Origin: Methylobacterium sp. 77
GTDB taxonomy: Bacteria; Pseudomonadota; Alphaproteobacteria; Rhizobiales; Beijerinckiaceae
DNA: 64,000 nucleotides
Reading direction: 5' to 3'
Assembly: GCF_000372825.1 (NCBI RefSeq)
Contig: NZ_KB910516.1
Coordinates: forward strand, 3,577,825 to 3,641,824
The position numbers and the translations under genes are program-made. Shown here one piece after another: positions 41,425 through 52,900 of this stretch; the stretch's first letter is position 1; every line of letters begins with the position of its first letter. Below the pieces are notes generated by a model. That model was not told the origin of the DNA. It saw only the letters and a program-made list of their open reading frames with translations, and ran no database searches.

Positions 41425-42620
41425 CGGGGATCGAAGGCGTCGCGCACGGCCTCGCCGGCGAAGATCAGCAGGCTCAGCATCACCGCCACCACGAAGAAGC
41501 CAGTCAGCCCGAGCCAGGGTGCCTGGATGTTGTCCTTGCCCTGCGCCAGCAATTCGCCGAGGGACGCCGAACCGGGAGGCAGGCCGAAGCCGAGAAAGTC
41601 GAGGGAGGTGAGCGTCCCGATCGAGCCGTTGAGGATGAACGGCATGAAGGTCAGCGTCGCCACCATGGCGTTGGGCAGGAGGTGCCGGCTCATGATGCGG
41701 ATGTTCGAGAGGCCGAGCGCGCGGGCGGCCCGGACGTACTCGAAATTGCGGGCGCGCAGGAATTCGGCGCGCACCACGCCCACCAGCGCCACCCAGGAGA
41801 ACAGCAGCAGGATGCCGAGCAGGACGAAGAAGCCCGGCGCGATGAAGGCCGAGATGATGATGATGAGGTAGAGGGTGGGGATGCCGCTCCACACCTCGAT
41901 GAAACGCTGCAGGCTGAGATCCACCCAGCCGCCGAAATAGCCCTGGACCGCACCGGCGATCACGCCGATCACCGACGAGACCAAGGCCAGGATCAGCCCG
42001 AACAGCACCGAGATGCGGAACCCGTAGATCACGCGCGCCAGGACGTCGCGGGTGGTGTTGTCGGTGCCGAGCCAGTGCATCTCCAGCCCCTTGCACCCTG
42101 CCCTGCCGGTCTCTCCTGAGGCCTTGATATCGGCGGAGGCCGCGGCCTCGGTCCGTTGCCCGGCTGCGGCCTGGCACTGTTCGTCGGTGAGCATCCAGGT
42201 CGGCGGCGAGGGCGAGGGCGTCGGCAGCCCGTCGATGATCGTGTCGTAGGAATAGGGGATCGGCGGCCAGATCGCCCAGCCGTTCTCGGCGATCTCCTGC
42301 CTCGTCTCGGCCGAGCGGTAATTCGGCCGCGCGTAGAAGCCGCCGAACTTCTCGTCCGGGTAGTCGATGAGGACGGGAAAGAGGATCTCGCCCTTGTAGG
42401 AGACGACCAGGGGCCGGTCGTTGGCGATGAACTCCGCGAACAGGCTCAGCGTGAAGAGGGCGACGAAGATCGCGAACGACCAGAAGCCGAGCCGGTTGTG
42501 CCGGAAATTCGCGAGCCGTCGCCGGTTCAGCGGCGACAACCCGCGTGCCGTCGGCACGGGAGCGGGCGGGGCGGCAACGGGGACGGGGACGGCTTCCGCG
42601 GGGCGGGCGATCTCGTTCAT
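41409..42620 (-). CDS. yejE: ABC transporter permease, YejE type
   Basis: 403 residues from ATG 42620. N-terminal cytoplasmic Pro/Ala stretch, then NRRRLANFRHNRLGFWSFAI, the start typical of YejE, and the first helix. A periplasmic loop of about 150 residues contains PYSYDTIIDGLPTPSPSPPT. The permease domain has GTDNTTRDVLARVIYGFRIS and the EAA-like loop EYVRAARALGLSNIRIMSRH. YejE works with YejA, YejB and YejF to import microcin C or oligopeptides. None of those genes is next to it here: upstream is a DUF4112 gene and downstream an oxidoreductase. Confidence 0.93.
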   Translation of the reverse strand: MNEIARPAEAVPVPVAAPPAPVPTARGLSPLNRRRLANFRHNRLGFWSFAIFVALFTLSLFAEFIANDRPLVVSYKGEILFPVLIDYPDEKFGGFYARPNYRSAETRQEIAENGWAIWPPIPYSYDTIIDGLPTPSPSPPTWMLTDEQCQAAAGQRTEAAASADIKASGETGRAGCKGLEMHWLGTDNTTRDVLARVIYGFRISVLFGLILALVSSVIGVIAGAVQGYFGGWVDLSLQRFIEVWSGIPTLYLIIIISAFIAPGFFVLLGILLLFSWVALVGVVRAEFLRARNFEYVRAARALGLSNIRIMSRHLLPNAMVATLTFMPFILNGSIGTLTSLDFLGFGLPPGSASLGELLAQGKDNIQAPWLGLTGFFVVAVMLSLLIFAGEAVRDAFDPRKTFK

Positions 42621-42645
42621 GAGACCGCCCCTATTGGATTGCGCG

Positions 42646-43137
42646 TCAGCCGTCGAGACGGACGGCCGTTCCCTCGATCTCGTTGGGCCGCAGGCCGCCG
42701 GTCTTTTCGAGATGGCGGCGCAGCAGGCGGACGTTGCGACGATTGGCCTTGAAGGCCGCATCGAAGATGTCGCCGGCCAGCGGGACCGCGCCGACGACCC
42801 CGTCGAAGGCCACGTTCATGGCCATGCGGGCGAGCAGCCATCTCGGTGCGCCGAGGCGGCGTGCTTCGTAGACGATATAGGAGGCGAGCAGCATGCCCGC
42901 GGCATCGCCGATGATCGGCACGAGACCGATCACGGCATCCAACCCCACGCGCCGGTTGGTGCCGGGGATCACGAACGCCGTGTCCATGAGATGGGCGAAC
43001 TGCTCCAGGCGCAGGAGCGCCGCCTCCCGGCTGTCGGGCCGAGCGCGGAACTGCGTCGCCCTCGAGTCGCGATTGCGCTGGCCGAAATCGCTGCCGGGGA
43101 TATCGCGGGCGGGAAAGACGACGTCGTTGAAGGCCAT
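42646..43137 (-). CDS. DUF4112 domain membrane protein
   Basis: 163 residues from ATG 43137; earlier codons in the frame do not look coding. The DUF4112 core is FAHLMDTAFVIPGTNRRVGL, then DAVIGLVPIIGDAAGMLLAS and VGAVPLAGDIFDAAFKANRR. It contains one or two membrane helices. Function unknown. It ends 25 bases before yejE, so both may share a transcript. Confidence 0.9.
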   Translation of the reverse strand: MAFNDVVFPARDIPGSDFGQRNRDSRATQFRARPDSREAALLRLEQFAHLMDTAFVIPGTNRRVGLDAVIGLVPIIGDAAGMLLASYIVYEARRLGAPRWLLARMAMNVAFDGVVGAVPLAGDIFDAAFKANRRNVRLLRRHLEKTGGLRPNEIEGTAVRLDG

Positions 43138-43250
43138 GGCGGGGCTCCGGGGGATGCGCGTCGTGGTCATGGTACGAGATGTGGCCCTGCCCCCGTCCTC
43201 CCGCAAGCGGTGGGCTCATCCGGCCAGCCGGCCTCATGCGCCGTTCCTTT

Positions 43251-44441
43251 TCACCGCGTATGCCCCCGCATCAAGCCGGAGAGACGGTCGAGAGCTGCGT
43301 CGAGGGTCGCATCCTGCTTGGCGAAGCACAGCCTGACGAGGGTGCGCACCGCTCCTTCCGCATAGAACGCGCTGATCGGGATCGCGGCGACGCCGTGCTC
43401 GCGCACCAGGGCCTGGCAGAAGGCGACGTCGTCCGCCTCGCCATCGCGACCAAGCCCGAAACCGAGGCTCGGCGCCAATGCGCCGATATCGATGGTGAGG
43501 AAGTAGGTCGCCTGCGACGGCAGCACGGAGAAGCCGAGTTCGGTGAGGCCGGCGCTCAGCCTGTCGCGCGAGGAGGCGAACCGTGACCGCATGTCGAGGA
43601 AATAGGCCTCGTCCTTCGCGAGACCGTAGGCCACCGCCTCCTGCAGGTTCGGCGGGGTGGTGAAGGTGAGGAACTGATGCGCCTTGGAAACCGCCTTGAG
43701 CAGGGGTGGGGAAGCCATGACGAAGCCGACTTTCCACCCGGTCAGACTGAAGATCTTGCCGGCCGAACCGATCTTCACGGTGCGGTCGCGCATGCCCTCA
43801 AACCCGATCAGCGGGCGATGAAGGCGCCCGTCGAAGGTGACGTGCTCCCATACCTCGTCGCAGATCGCCGTGACGTCGAAGCGCTGGCAAAACCTCGCCA
43901 GCAGCGCGAGGTCGTCGTCGCGGAACATCGTCGCGGTGGGATTTAGCGGGTTGTTGAGCACGACGACTCTGGTGCGCTCGGTGAAGGCCTGCGCCAGCGC
44001 CGCCTCGTCGAGACGAAAATGCGGGGGCCGCAGGGTGACGAAGCGCGGAATGCCGCCGGCCTGCCGGATGATCGGCAGGTAGGCGTCGTACATCGGCTCG
44101 AACAGCACGACCTCGTCTCCGGGCGAAACCAGGGCGAGCAGGCTCGCGGCCAGAGCCTCGGTGGCGCCGGAGGTGACCATGACCTCCGTATCGGGGTCGA
44201 GATCGAGGCCCTGGTGGCGCCCGTAATGCGCGGCGATGGCGCGGCGAAGGACCGGCAGGCCCATCATCGGCGGATATTGGTTGTAGCCGTCCCGCAGGGC
44301 CTCGGCCGCCTTCTCACGCACGTCCGCCGGGCCGGGATCGTCGGGAAAGCCCTGTCCCAGATTGATCGCGCCAAGCTCGCGCGCCAGCACCGACATCACG
44401 TCGAACACGGTATTGGGAAGATCGGCGAAGACGGGATTCAT
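43251..44441 (-). CDS. Class I/II pyridoxal-phosphate aminotransferase
   Basis: 396 residues from ATG 44441 (start NPVFADLPNTVFDVMSVLAR). Family landmarks: INLGQGFPDDPGP at the substrate site, VTSGATEALAASLLALVSPG, NNPLNPTATMF, AICDEVWEHVTF (Asp on the pyridine nitrogen) and the Schiff-base lysine in KIGSAGKIFSLTGWKVGF. The set fits the kynurenine/methionine aminotransferase subgroup (YbdL/KAT-like) of fold type I enzymes. It is cytoplasmic. The amino acid used is not certain. It is separated from the DUF4112 gene by 113 bases. Confidence 0.92.
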   Translation of the reverse strand: MNPVFADLPNTVFDVMSVLARELGAINLGQGFPDDPGPADVREKAAEALRDGYNQYPPMMGLPVLRRAIAAHYGRHQGLDLDPDTEVMVTSGATEALAASLLALVSPGDEVVLFEPMYDAYLPIIRQAGGIPRFVTLRPPHFRLDEAALAQAFTERTRVVVLNNPLNPTATMFRDDDLALLARFCQRFDVTAICDEVWEHVTFDGRLHRPLIGFEGMRDRTVKIGSAGKIFSLTGWKVGFVMASPPLLKAVSKAHQFLTFTTPPNLQEAVAYGLAKDEAYFLDMRSRFASSRDRLSAGLTELGFSVLPSQATYFLTIDIGALAPSLGFGLGRDGEADDVAFCQALVREHGVAAIPISAFYAEGAVRTLVRLCFAKQDATLDAALDRLSGLMRGHTR

Positions 44442-44655
44442 CGGGCGGAACTCATCCGGGACAACGCTCGCAGCGGGCGGGATTTCGGGCAGGCTCCGCT
44501 CGTCAACGGGCGACGGTCCCGCCTCGGTAGCACGGGCGTTTCGGGTCGAGAAACGAGGCGCCGAGAATGTGCGCGATAGCACTCCACTTCTTCGGACATC
44601 GTAGGCCGGGCCTGACGATTGTTGACATTCATCAGACGTAACGTACCTTCTCGAC

Positions 44656-44790
44656 ATGGCCGGAGCGGTCGTCGCCAGACGGGAACACCGCCCCCTCGTT
44701 TCTGTTTGGCTACGTGCCGCTCCGGTCCTTCCCAAGACGCTGATATCTCTTGAGAACTTGATCCCCCCAAGAACTCGATCTCCCAAGTAA
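44656..44790 (+). CDS. Possible small protein (44 aa) just before a terminator
   Basis: ATG 44656 to TAA 44788-44790. The stop is directly followed by a strong terminator hairpin. The product (AGAVVARREHRPLVSVWLRA, then PKTLISLENLIPPRTRSPK) is basic with one short hydrophobic stretch. No ribosome binding site is clear. It may be a true small gene or simply an open frame in a small RNA that ends at the terminator. Confidence 0.3.
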   Translation: MAGAVVARREHRPLVSVWLRAAPVLPKTLISLENLIPPRTRSPK

Positions 44791-44791
44791 A

Positions 44792-44824
44792 AGGCCGTCA
44801 CTCTTCGCCGAGTGGCGGCTTTTT
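44792..44824 (+). terminator. Rho-independent terminator
   Basis: About 11 paired bases (GGCCGTCACTC with GAGTGGCGGCT, including G-T pairs) around a 6-base loop, ending in TTTTT. It ends an unidentified rightward transcript that begins between the aminotransferase start (44441) and this point. Confidence 0.8.
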
Positions 44825-44892
44825 GCGTTCCGCTTGTGATTTGGGGTGCGTGGCGTTAGCGACCTTTTTTCCGGATCATAAGGACGAGTCCC

Positions 44893-45033
44893 TTGAGCAC
44901 CCGCGCCTGCTGTGCCTTCGCCATCCTCGTCGCCCTGGCGGGAGCGGGCTTGCGCCTCGCGGTGCCGGTGACGCCGCCGGACGCGGCCTACCGCGCGGTG
45001 GTCGACGCCTACCCGTCGAAGCCGCTGCCCTGA
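44893..45033 (+). CDS. Small exported or membrane protein (46 aa)
   Basis: TTG start at 44893 with AAGGACGAG about 9 bases upstream. The product (STRACCAFAILVALAGAGLR then PVTPPDAAYRAVVDAYPSKP) has a signal-like hydrophobic N-terminus and a short polar tail. It is too short for a domain call. Codon third positions are GC-rich, as in genes of this genome. Confidence 0.45.
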   Translation: MSTRACCAFAILVALAGAGLRLAVPVTPPDAAYRAVVDAYPSKPLP

Positions 45034-45305
45034 ACCCGTCGGAATATCCGGGTTCGAGGCCGCAGAAACAGCCGGGAAACCTCCGCGCCGCACTGGCGTC
45101 GCAATAACCCGCCACAGCTGGCGACGATGCTGAGCGATCGACCGACAGGCCAAGCCCTCCGGCTTCCATGCGACGCCCTCGGGACGGTCCGCCGTCTTCG
45201 TGCCGGTGCGAGGTCGTCGCGCCCCCTGTTTCGCCGGGACTCGCATCTCCATTTCGTCCACACTACGCAGCGCCGGTCGGAAACGAGCGGCCGGATCGTC
45301 GAGGC

Positions 45306-46676
45306 ATGAACGAACAATCGCCCATCCGGACCGAAACGGCCCGGGAATTCAGACCGGATACCCAGGTGCCGACGCGCCGGCGTAGCCGTGCGGGCACATG
45401 GCTCATCCTGTTGCTTCTCCTCGCGGGGGCGGGAGCCGCCGGCTACAAATTCTATCTCGCGCCGAAGACCGGGACGGAGAACGGCGCGGATGGCGCGCCT
45501 GCGCGCGGCAAGGGTGCCCGCGGTCGCTCCGGCGACATGCCCCAGGCGGTCGGCATCGCCACGGTCTCGAGCGGCGAGATCCCGGTGGTGCTGTCAGGTC
45601 TCGGTACCGTGACGCCGCTCGCCACCGTGACCATCCAGTCGCAGATCAGCGGCTACCTTATGGAGATCGGTTTTCGCGAGGGCCAGACCGTCAAGAAGGG
45701 CGATTTCCTGGCCCAGATCGATCCTCGCATCTACGAGGCACAACTCGCCCAGTATCAGGGCCAGCTCGCCCGCGATCAGGCCTTGCTGCAGAACTCGAAG
45801 CTCGATCTCGCCCGCTTCCAGCGCCTCAGCCTGCAGGACTCGATCTCCAAGCAGAACGTGGACACGCAGGGCGCGCTGGTGAAGCAGAACGAGGGCACGG
45901 TCGCCATCGATCAGGCCCAGGTCGACCAGCAGAAGCTCAACATCGCCTACACGCGCATCATCTCGCCGGTGGACGGCCGCGTCGGCCTGCGCCAGATCGA
46001 TCAGGGCAATTACGTCACCGCCGCCTCCACCAACATCGTGGTGGTGACGCAGCTGCATCCGATCTCGGTGGTGTTCACCCTGCCCGAAGACGATGTCGCG
46101 CGGGTGATGCGGCGCCTGCGCTCCGGCGCGAAACTCGCCGTGACCGCCTATGACCGGGGCGATGCCAACGTGCTCGCAACCGGCACCCTCGAGACGGTGG
46201 ACAACCAGATCGACACCACCACCGGCACGGTGAAGCTGCGCGCGCTCTTCGAGAACAAGGACGAGAGCCTGTTCCCGAACCAGTTCGTCAATGCCAAGCT
46301 CACCGTGGACACGGTGCGCGACACTCCCATCGTCCCCACCGCCGCGATCCTGCGCGGGACGCCCGGCGCCTACGTCTACCTGCTCGACGGCGACGACAAG
46401 GTCGTGGTCCGCCCGATCACTCCGGGCGAGCCGGATGGCGCGCGCACCGCCGTCACCAAGGGGCTGGCGGTGGGCGACCGGGTCGTCGTCGACGGAACCG
46501 ACCGCCTGCGCGACGGCGCCAAGGTCCGCGTCACCGAGGGCGGCAAGGGTCAGGCGGCGGCACCCGGAGAGGCCGCGGCACCGGACGGGGCGACGGCCAC
46601 GCCCGCCGCCGGCACGCCCCCGGAAAGCCCCCCGCAGAAGCGCGAGCGCCGCAGCCAGCGGCCGGCCGCGCAGTGA
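45306..46676 (+). CDS. mdtA: RND efflux periplasmic adaptor subunit (MdtA-like)
   Basis: 456 residues from ATG 45306. An N-terminal membrane anchor ([20 protein letters not shown]) is followed by the lipoyl half motif [20 protein letters not shown], then [20 protein letters not shown], a hairpin of two coils, and the second lipoyl half [20 protein letters not shown]. The beta-barrel and membrane-proximal domains end near 400, and the C-terminal 60 residues are low-complexity Ala/Pro/Gly. The adaptor joins the inner-membrane pump to the outer-membrane channel. It heads a four-gene operon with two pump genes and a NodT-type channel, the layout of MdtABC/MuxABC. Confidence 0.93.
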   Translation: MNEQSPIRTETAREFRPDTQVPTRRRSRAGTWLILLLLLAGAGAAGYKFYLAPKTGTENGADGAPARGKGARGRSGDMPQAVGIATVSSGEIPVVLSGLGTVTPLATVTIQSQISGYLMEIGFREGQTVKKGDFLAQIDPRIYEAQLAQYQGQLARDQALLQNSKLDLARFQRLSLQDSISKQNVDTQGALVKQNEGTVAIDQAQVDQQKLNIAYTRIISPVDGRVGLRQIDQGNYVTAASTNIVVVTQLHPISVVFTLPEDDVARVMRRLRSGAKLAVTAYDRGDANVLATGTLETVDNQIDTTTGTVKLRALFENKDESLFPNQFVNAKLTVDTVRDTPIVPTAAILRGTPGAYVYLLDGDDKVVVRPITPGEPDGARTAVTKGLAVGDRVVVDGTDRLRDGAKVRVTEGGKGQAAAPGEAAAPDGATATPAAGTPPESPPQKRERRSQRPAAQ

Positions 46677-46696
46677 GCGATCCGAACGCCAGACCA

Positions 46697-46744
46697 CTCT
46701 CCCCCTGCGGCGGGAGCGAGAGCCTGTCGAGCAGGCGGGGAGAG
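46697..46744. repeat. Intergenic inverted repeat between mdtA and mdtB
   Basis: Outer arms CTCTCCCC / GGGGAGAG (46697-46704 and 46737-46744) with inner CTGC/GCAG pairing. It resembles the short G/C-rich palindromes often found between genes in this group. It could modulate mRNA stability between the adaptor and pump genes. Confidence 0.5.
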
Positions 46745-46782
46745 GGACGACGCGGCGGCGCGCCCGACCCGGCCGCCGTCCG

Positions 46783-49700
46783 ATGAATCCCTCCCGCATC
46801 TTCATCCTGCGGCCGGTCGCGACCACGCTGTTCATGCTGGCGATCCTGCTCGTCGGCATGGTGTCGTACCTCAACCTGCCGGTCTCGGCCCTGCCCTCGG
46901 TGGATTACCCGACGATCCAGGTGCAGACCTTCTATCCCGGTGCCAGCCCGGAGGTGATGACCTCGGCGGTGACGGCGCCGCTGGAGCGGCAATTCGGCCA
47001 GCTCGCCAACCTCAACCAGATGACCTCGCAGAGCTCGGCGGGCGCCTCGGTCATCACGCTTCAGTTCAGCCTCGATCTCGGCCTCGACATCGCGGAGCAG
47101 CAGGTCCAGGCGGCGATCAACGCGGCCGGCAACCTGTTGCCCTCCGACCTGCCGGCGCCCCCGGTCTATGCCAAGGTCAACCCGGCCGACGCGCCGATCC
47201 TGACCCTGGCACTCAGTTCCAAGACGATGCCGCTCACCGAGGTGCGCGACCTCGCCGAAACGCGGCTCGCCCAGAAGATCAGCCAGGTTTCCGGCGTCGG
47301 CCTCGTCAGCATGGGCGGCGGCCAGCGCCCCGCCGTGCGCGTGCGCTTCAATTCCCGCGCGCTCGCCGCCTACGGCCTCAACATCGACGACCTTCGGACG
47401 ACGATCACCAACCTCAACGTCAATACGCCGAAGGGCACGATCGACGGGCCGACCCAGTCCTACGCCATCAACGCCAACGACCAGATCCGTGATCCGAAGG
47501 CCTACGAGCAGGCGATCATCGCCTACAAGAACGGTTCGGCGGTGCGGCTCTCGGACGTCGCGGACGTCGTCAACGGCCCGGAGAACACCAAGCTCGGCGC
47601 CTGGATGGACGAGACGCCCGCCGTCATCCTCAACATCCAGCGCCAGCCCGGCGCCAACGTCATCGCCACCGTCGACAAGATCAAGGCGCTGCTGCCCCAG
47701 CTTCAGGGAACGCTGCCCGCGGCGATCACGGTGACGCCGCTCACCGACCGCACCACCACGATCCGCGCCTCCGTGCACGACGTGCAGGTGGAACTGGCGC
47801 TGGCCATCGGCCTCGTGGTGCTGGTGATTTTCCTGTTCCTGCGCAGCCTCTCGGCGACCCTGATCCCGAGCCTGTCGGTGCCGCTCTCGCTGATCGGCGC
47901 GCTCTCGATCATGGATCTCTACGGGTTCTCCCTCGACAACCTCTCCCTGATGGCGCTGACCATCGCCACCGGTTTCGTCGTCGACGATGCCATCGTCGTC
48001 ATCGAGAACATCGCCCGCCACGTCGAGGAAGGCGATTCGCCGATGGAGGCGGCCCTGAAGGGCAGCCGCGAGATCGGCTTCACCATCATCTCGCTCACCG
48101 TCTCGCTCATCGCGGTGCTGATCCCGCTCCTGTTCATGGGCGACGTGGTGGGGCGCCTGTTCCACGAATTCGCGATCACGCTGGCCGCCACCATCGTGAT
48201 CTCGGCGGTGGTCTCGCTCACCCTCGTGCCGATGCTGTGCGCGCGCCTGCTCAAGCACGCGCCGGAGGCGAAACGCCGCGAGGGCGCCATCGCCCGCGCC
48301 GGCCGCCGGACGATGGACGGCATCATCGCCGGCTACGGGCGCCTGCTACGGGTCGTCCTCAACCACCAGGGGCTGACGCTCGTCGTCACCCTCGGCACCA
48401 TCGCGCTCACCGCCTACCTGTTCGTCGTCATCCCGAAGGGCTTCTTCCCGGTCCAGGATACCGGGGTGATCCAGGGCGTGACCCAGGCCGACCAGACCGT
48501 CTCCTATGCCGAGATGGCCGATCGCCAGCAGCAGCTCGCCCGGATCGTCCTGAAGGACCCGGACGTCGCGAGCCTGTCCTCGTTCATCGGCGTCGACGGG
48601 CAGAACGTGACGCTGAATTCCGGGCGCTTCCTCATCAACCTGAAACCGCATGACGCGCGCACCACCGACGCCAGCGCCATCATCCGCCGCCTCAAGGAAG
48701 CGACCCTCGGGGTCGCCGGCATCCGGCTCTACATGCAGCCGGTCCAGGACCTCACCATCGACACGGCCGTGAGCGCGACGCAGTACCAGGTGATCCTCGA
48801 GAACCCGAACCTTGCCGAGTTCGAGACCTGGGTGCCGCGCTTCGTCCAGGCGCTGCAGCGCTCGCCGCTTCTCTCCGACGTGGCGAGCGACCTCCAGGGC
48901 AACGGGCTGGCGGCCTACGTCACCATCGACCGGCCCACCGCCGGCCGCTACGGCATCACCCCGGCCACCGTGGACAACGCGCTCTACGACGCTTTCGGCC
49001 AGCGCATCGTCTCGACGATCTTCACCCAGTCGAACCAGTACCGGGTGATCCTCGAGGCCGATCCCGACCTGCACAAGACCCTCGACAGTCTGAACGGCAT
49101 CTACCTGCCGTCCTCGACGGTGGCTTCGGGACAGGTGCCGCTCTCGGCGGTGGCGCGGATCAGCGAGCGCCGGGCGCCCCTGCTCATCAGCCATCTCGGC
49201 CAGTTCCCGGCCACCACCGTCTCGTTCAACCTCGCCGAAGGGGCGGCGCTCGGCGAGGCGGTGAAGGCGATCGAGGCGGCGCGCGAGGAGATCAACCTGC
49301 CGCCGAGCTTCCGCGTGGTGCCGCAGGGCTCGGTCTTCGCCTTCCAATCCGCGCTCTCGAACCAGCTCTTCCTGGTGATCGCGGCCATCGTCACCGTCTA
49401 TATCGTGCTCGGCGTGCTCTACGAGAGCTTCGTCCACCCGATCACGATCCTCTCGACCCTGCCCTCGGCCGGGATCGGCGCGCTGCTCGGCCTGATGCTC
49501 TACGGCATGCCCCTCGACATCATCGGCGTCATCGGCATCGTCCTCCTCATCGGCATCGTGAAGAAGAACGCGATCATGATGATCGACTTCGCGCTCCAGG
49601 CCGAGCGCGAGGACGGGATGGCCCCGCGCGACGCGATCTACGAGGCCTGCCTCCTGCGCTTCCGCCCGATCCTGATGACGACGCTGGCCGCCCTGTTCGC

Positions 49701-49902
49701 GGCGGTGCCGCTCATCCTCGGCACCGGCGTCGGCTCCGAGCTGCGCCAGCCGCTGGGTATCGTCATCGCCGGCGGCCTCATCGTCTCCCAGGTGCTGACC
49801 CTGTTCACGACCCCGGTGATCTACCTGGCCTTCGACCGCCTGGAACGGCGGTTCACGAAGCGCGGCGGTGGCGGGGCGACGGCGGCGGAGGCGACGCCGT
49901 GA
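46783..49902 (+). CDS. mdtB: RND efflux pump, inner-membrane transporter (MdtB-like)
   Basis: 1039 residues, the usual length for AcrB-type pumps. It starts [20 protein letters not shown]; twelve membrane helices in two sixes. Helix 4 reads [20 protein letters not shown], containing the Asp pair of the proton relay; the Lys of helix 10 is in [20 protein letters not shown]. Large periplasmic loops follow helices 1 and 7. In MdtBC-type systems two different pumps form a mixed trimer; here the second pump is the next gene. Substrates cannot be told from the sequence. Confidence 0.94.
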   Translation: MNPSRIFILRPVATTLFMLAILLVGMVSYLNLPVSALPSVDYPTIQVQTFYPGASPEVMTSAVTAPLERQFGQLANLNQMTSQSSAGASVITLQFSLDLGLDIAEQQVQAAINAAGNLLPSDLPAPPVYAKVNPADAPILTLALSSKTMPLTEVRDLAETRLAQKISQVSGVGLVSMGGGQRPAVRVRFNSRALAAYGLNIDDLRTTITNLNVNTPKGTIDGPTQSYAINANDQIRDPKAYEQAIIAYKNGSAVRLSDVADVVNGPENTKLGAWMDETPAVILNIQRQPGANVIATVDKIKALLPQLQGTLPAAITVTPLTDRTTTIRASVHDVQVELALAIGLVVLVIFLFLRSLSATLIPSLSVPLSLIGALSIMDLYGFSLDNLSLMALTIATGFVVDDAIVVIENIARHVEEGDSPMEAALKGSREIGFTIISLTVSLIAVLIPLLFMGDVVGRLFHEFAITLAATIVISAVVSLTLVPMLCARLLKHAPEAKRREGAIARAGRRTMDGIIAGYGRLLRVVLNHQGLTLVVTLGTIALTAYLFVVIPKGFFPVQDTGVIQGVTQADQTVSYAEMADRQQQLARIVLKDPDVASLSSFIGVDGQNVTLNSGRFLINLKPHDARTTDASAIIRRLKEATLGVAGIRLYMQPVQDLTIDTAVSATQYQVILENPNLAEFETWVPRFVQALQRSPLLSDVASDLQGNGLAAYVTIDRPTAGRYGITPATVDNALYDAFGQRIVSTIFTQSNQYRVILEADPDLHKTLDSLNGIYLPSSTVASGQVPLSAVARISERRAPLLISHLGQFPATTVSFNLAEGAALGEAVKAIEAAREEINLPPSFRVVPQGSVFAFQSALSNQLFLVIAAIVTVYIVLGVLYESFVHPITILSTLPSAGIGALLGLMLYGMPLDIIGVIGIVLLIGIVKKNAIMMIDFALQAEREDGMAPRDAIYEACLLRFRPILMTTLAALFAAVPLILGTGVGSELRQPLGIVIAGGLIVSQVLTLFTTPVIYLAFDRLERRFTKRGGGGATAAEATP

Positions 49903-49951
49903 GGGCGCATCCGCTGGGACACACGGCGTCTCCCTCGACGGGCGATCGCCC

Positions 49952-52900
49952 ATGAACGTTTCCGAACCCTTCATCCGGCGCCCGGTCGCCACGACGCTGC
50001 TCACCATCGGGGTGCTGCTGGCGGGGATCTTCGCGTTCTTCAAGCTGCCGGTGGCGCCGCTGCCCCAGGTCGACTTCCCCGTCATCCTGGTCCAGGCGCA
50101 GATGGCCGGGGCCTCGCCGGAAACCATGGCGACGACGGTGGCGGCCCCCCTCGAACGGCGTCTCGGCATCATCGCCGATGTCGGCGAGATGACCTCCACC
50201 AGTTCCGTCGGCACGGTGCGGATCATCCTGCTGTTCGGCCTCAACCGCGACATCGACGGGGCGGCCCGCGACGTCCAGGCGGCGATCAACGCCGCGCGCG
50301 CCGACCTGCCGACGGCCCTGCGGTCGAACCCGACCTATCGCAAGTTCAACCCGGCCGACGCGCCGATCCTGATCCTCGGGCTGACCTCGGACACCCTGTC
50401 GCCGGGCCAGCTCTACGATTCCGCCGCCACGGTGGTACAGCAGAAGATGTCCCAGCTCCCCGGAGTCGGGAACGTCGATATCGGCGGCTCGTCGCTCCCT
50501 GCGGTGCGGGTCGAGCTCGATCCCACCGCGCTCAACCATTACGGGATCGGCCTCGAAGGCGTGCGCGCGGCGCTCGCCTCGGCCAATGCCAACTCGCCCA
50601 AAGGGGCGATCGAGACCGATACCCGGCACTATCAGCTCTACGCCAACGACCAGGGCCGGGTGGCGGCCGATTACCGCGACATCATCGTGGCCTATCGCAA
50701 CGGCGCGGGCGTGCGCCTCACCGATGTCGGCAAGGTCGAGGATTCGGTCGAGGACAAGCGCAACCTCGGCCTCGTCAACGGCAAGCCGGGCGTGATCCTG
50801 TTCATCTACAAGCAGCCCGGCTCCAACGTGGTCGATACGATCAAGGCGCTGAAGGCGGCGCTGCCGCAGGTCCAGGCGGCACTGCCGGGCGATATCGACC
50901 TCACCGTCACCGGCGACCGCAGCGCCACCATCCGCGCCTCGCTGGCCGAAACGGAGGAGACGCTGGTCATCGCGGTGATCCTCGTGATCGTCGTGGTGTT
51001 CGCCTTCCTGCGCTCAGGCCGGGCGACCCTGATCCCGGCGGTGGCCGTGCCGATCTCGATCATCGGTACCTTCTCGGCCATGTATCTCCTCGATTACAGC
51101 CTCGATATCCTGTCGCTGATGGCCCTCATCATCGCCACCGGCTTCGTGGTCGACGACGCCATCGTCGTCCTCGAGAACATCCAGCGCCATATCGAGCTCG
51201 GCAAGCCGAGGCTGGAGGCCGCCCTCATCGGGGCCAGGGAGGTCGGTTTCACCGTCATCTCCATGAGCCTGTCGCTGATCGCGGTGTTCCTGCCGATCCT
51301 GCTGATGGGCGGCCTCGTCGGCCGCCTGTTCGAGGAATTCGCCGTGACCCTGTCGCTGGCGATCCTGATCTCCCTCGTGCTTTCGCTCACCACCACGCCG
51401 ATGATGTGCGCCCTCCTGCTCAAGCGGGAGGGCGCGCATGGGAGCATTGAGGGAAAGCGTCCCAATCTTCTCATCCGCGCGCTGGAAGGCGCCTTCGACG
51501 GCACCCTCAGCGCCTACGAACGCACGTTGAGGGTAGCCCTGAACCATCGCCGGCTCGTCCTCGCCACGCTGTTCGCGACGATCGGGCTCAACGTCTATCT
51601 CTACGTCATCGTCCCCAAGGGCTTCTTTCCCGAGCAGGATACCGGGCAGATGATGGGCGGCATCCAGGCCGACCAGCGCATCTCGTTCCAGGCGATGAAG
51701 CAGAAGCTGGAACAGGCCACCGCCATCGTTCAGGCCGATCCGGCAGTGGACAGCGTCGTCGGCTTCACGGGAGGGCGCGGCACCAACTCGGCCAACGTCT
51801 TCGTCGGACTGAAGCCACGGGGCGAGCGGGCCTCGATCACCGATGTGATGACACGCCTGCGCCCGAAGCTCGCTCAGGTGGCCGGGGCCCGGCTGTTCCT
51901 GTTCCCGCGCCAGGACCTGCGCATGGGCGGGCGCCAGAGCTTCGCGCAGTACCAGTACACCCTGCAGGGCGACACGGCCGACGAGCTCTATGCCGCCGCG
52001 CCGAGGCTCGTCGATGCGCTGCAGAAGAACCCGGTCTTCGCCGACGTCACCTCCGACCAGCAGGAGGGCGGGCTCGAGAGCCGCCTCGTCATCGACCGGG
52101 CCACGGCCTACCGCTACGGCATCACGCCGGACAAGATCGACAACACCCTCTACGACGCCTTCGGCCAGCGGCAGGTCTCGACGATCTACAACCCGCTCAA
52201 CCAGTACCACGTCGTGATGGAGATCGCGCCGCGCTACCTGCAGAGCCCCGACACGCTGAAGACGGTCTTCGTCTCGACCTCAGGCGGCAAGGCACGCGGT
52301 TCGGCGGTCACCAACGCGGTAGCCGGCACCGTGGCCGGCGCGTCGGCGACGGCGACCACGGCCTCGTCGATCGCCACCGATTCCGCCCGCAATGCCGCCT
52401 CCAATGCCATCGCGGGCGGGGCCGGGGCCTCGTCGAGCGCGCCGGTGTCGAGCGCGAAGGAGACGATGATCCCGCTCTCGGCCTTCGCGCGGGTCGAGAC
52501 CGGCAACGCGCCGGTGCAGGTGAGCCATCAGGGCCTGTTCGTGGCCACCACGATCTCGTTCAACCTGGCGCCCGGCAAGAGCCTGTCGGACGCCACCGTC
52601 GCCATCCAGGAAGCGGAGGCGCAGTTGCGCCTGCCGGCCACCATCCACGGCGAATTCGCGGGCGCCGCCAAGACCTTCCAGGCCTCGTCCTCGCGCCAGC
52701 CGCTGCTGATCCTGGCGGCGCTGCTCGCCGTCTACACCATCCTCGGAATCCTCTACGAGAGCTTCGTCCACCCGGTGACGATCCTCTCGACCCTGCCCTC
52801 GGCCGGCATCGGCGCGCTGCTGGCGCTGCTCGTCTCGGGCACGGAATTCACCATCATCGCGCTCATCGCGGTGTTCCTGCTCATCGGCATCGTCAAGAAG

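Noticed and set aside
41185..42177. N-terminal extension of the oxidoreductase frame by about 330 codons
   Set aside because: This part lies opposite in frame to yejE, which has full permease motifs. The oxidoreductase has its own Tat signal starting at 41184.
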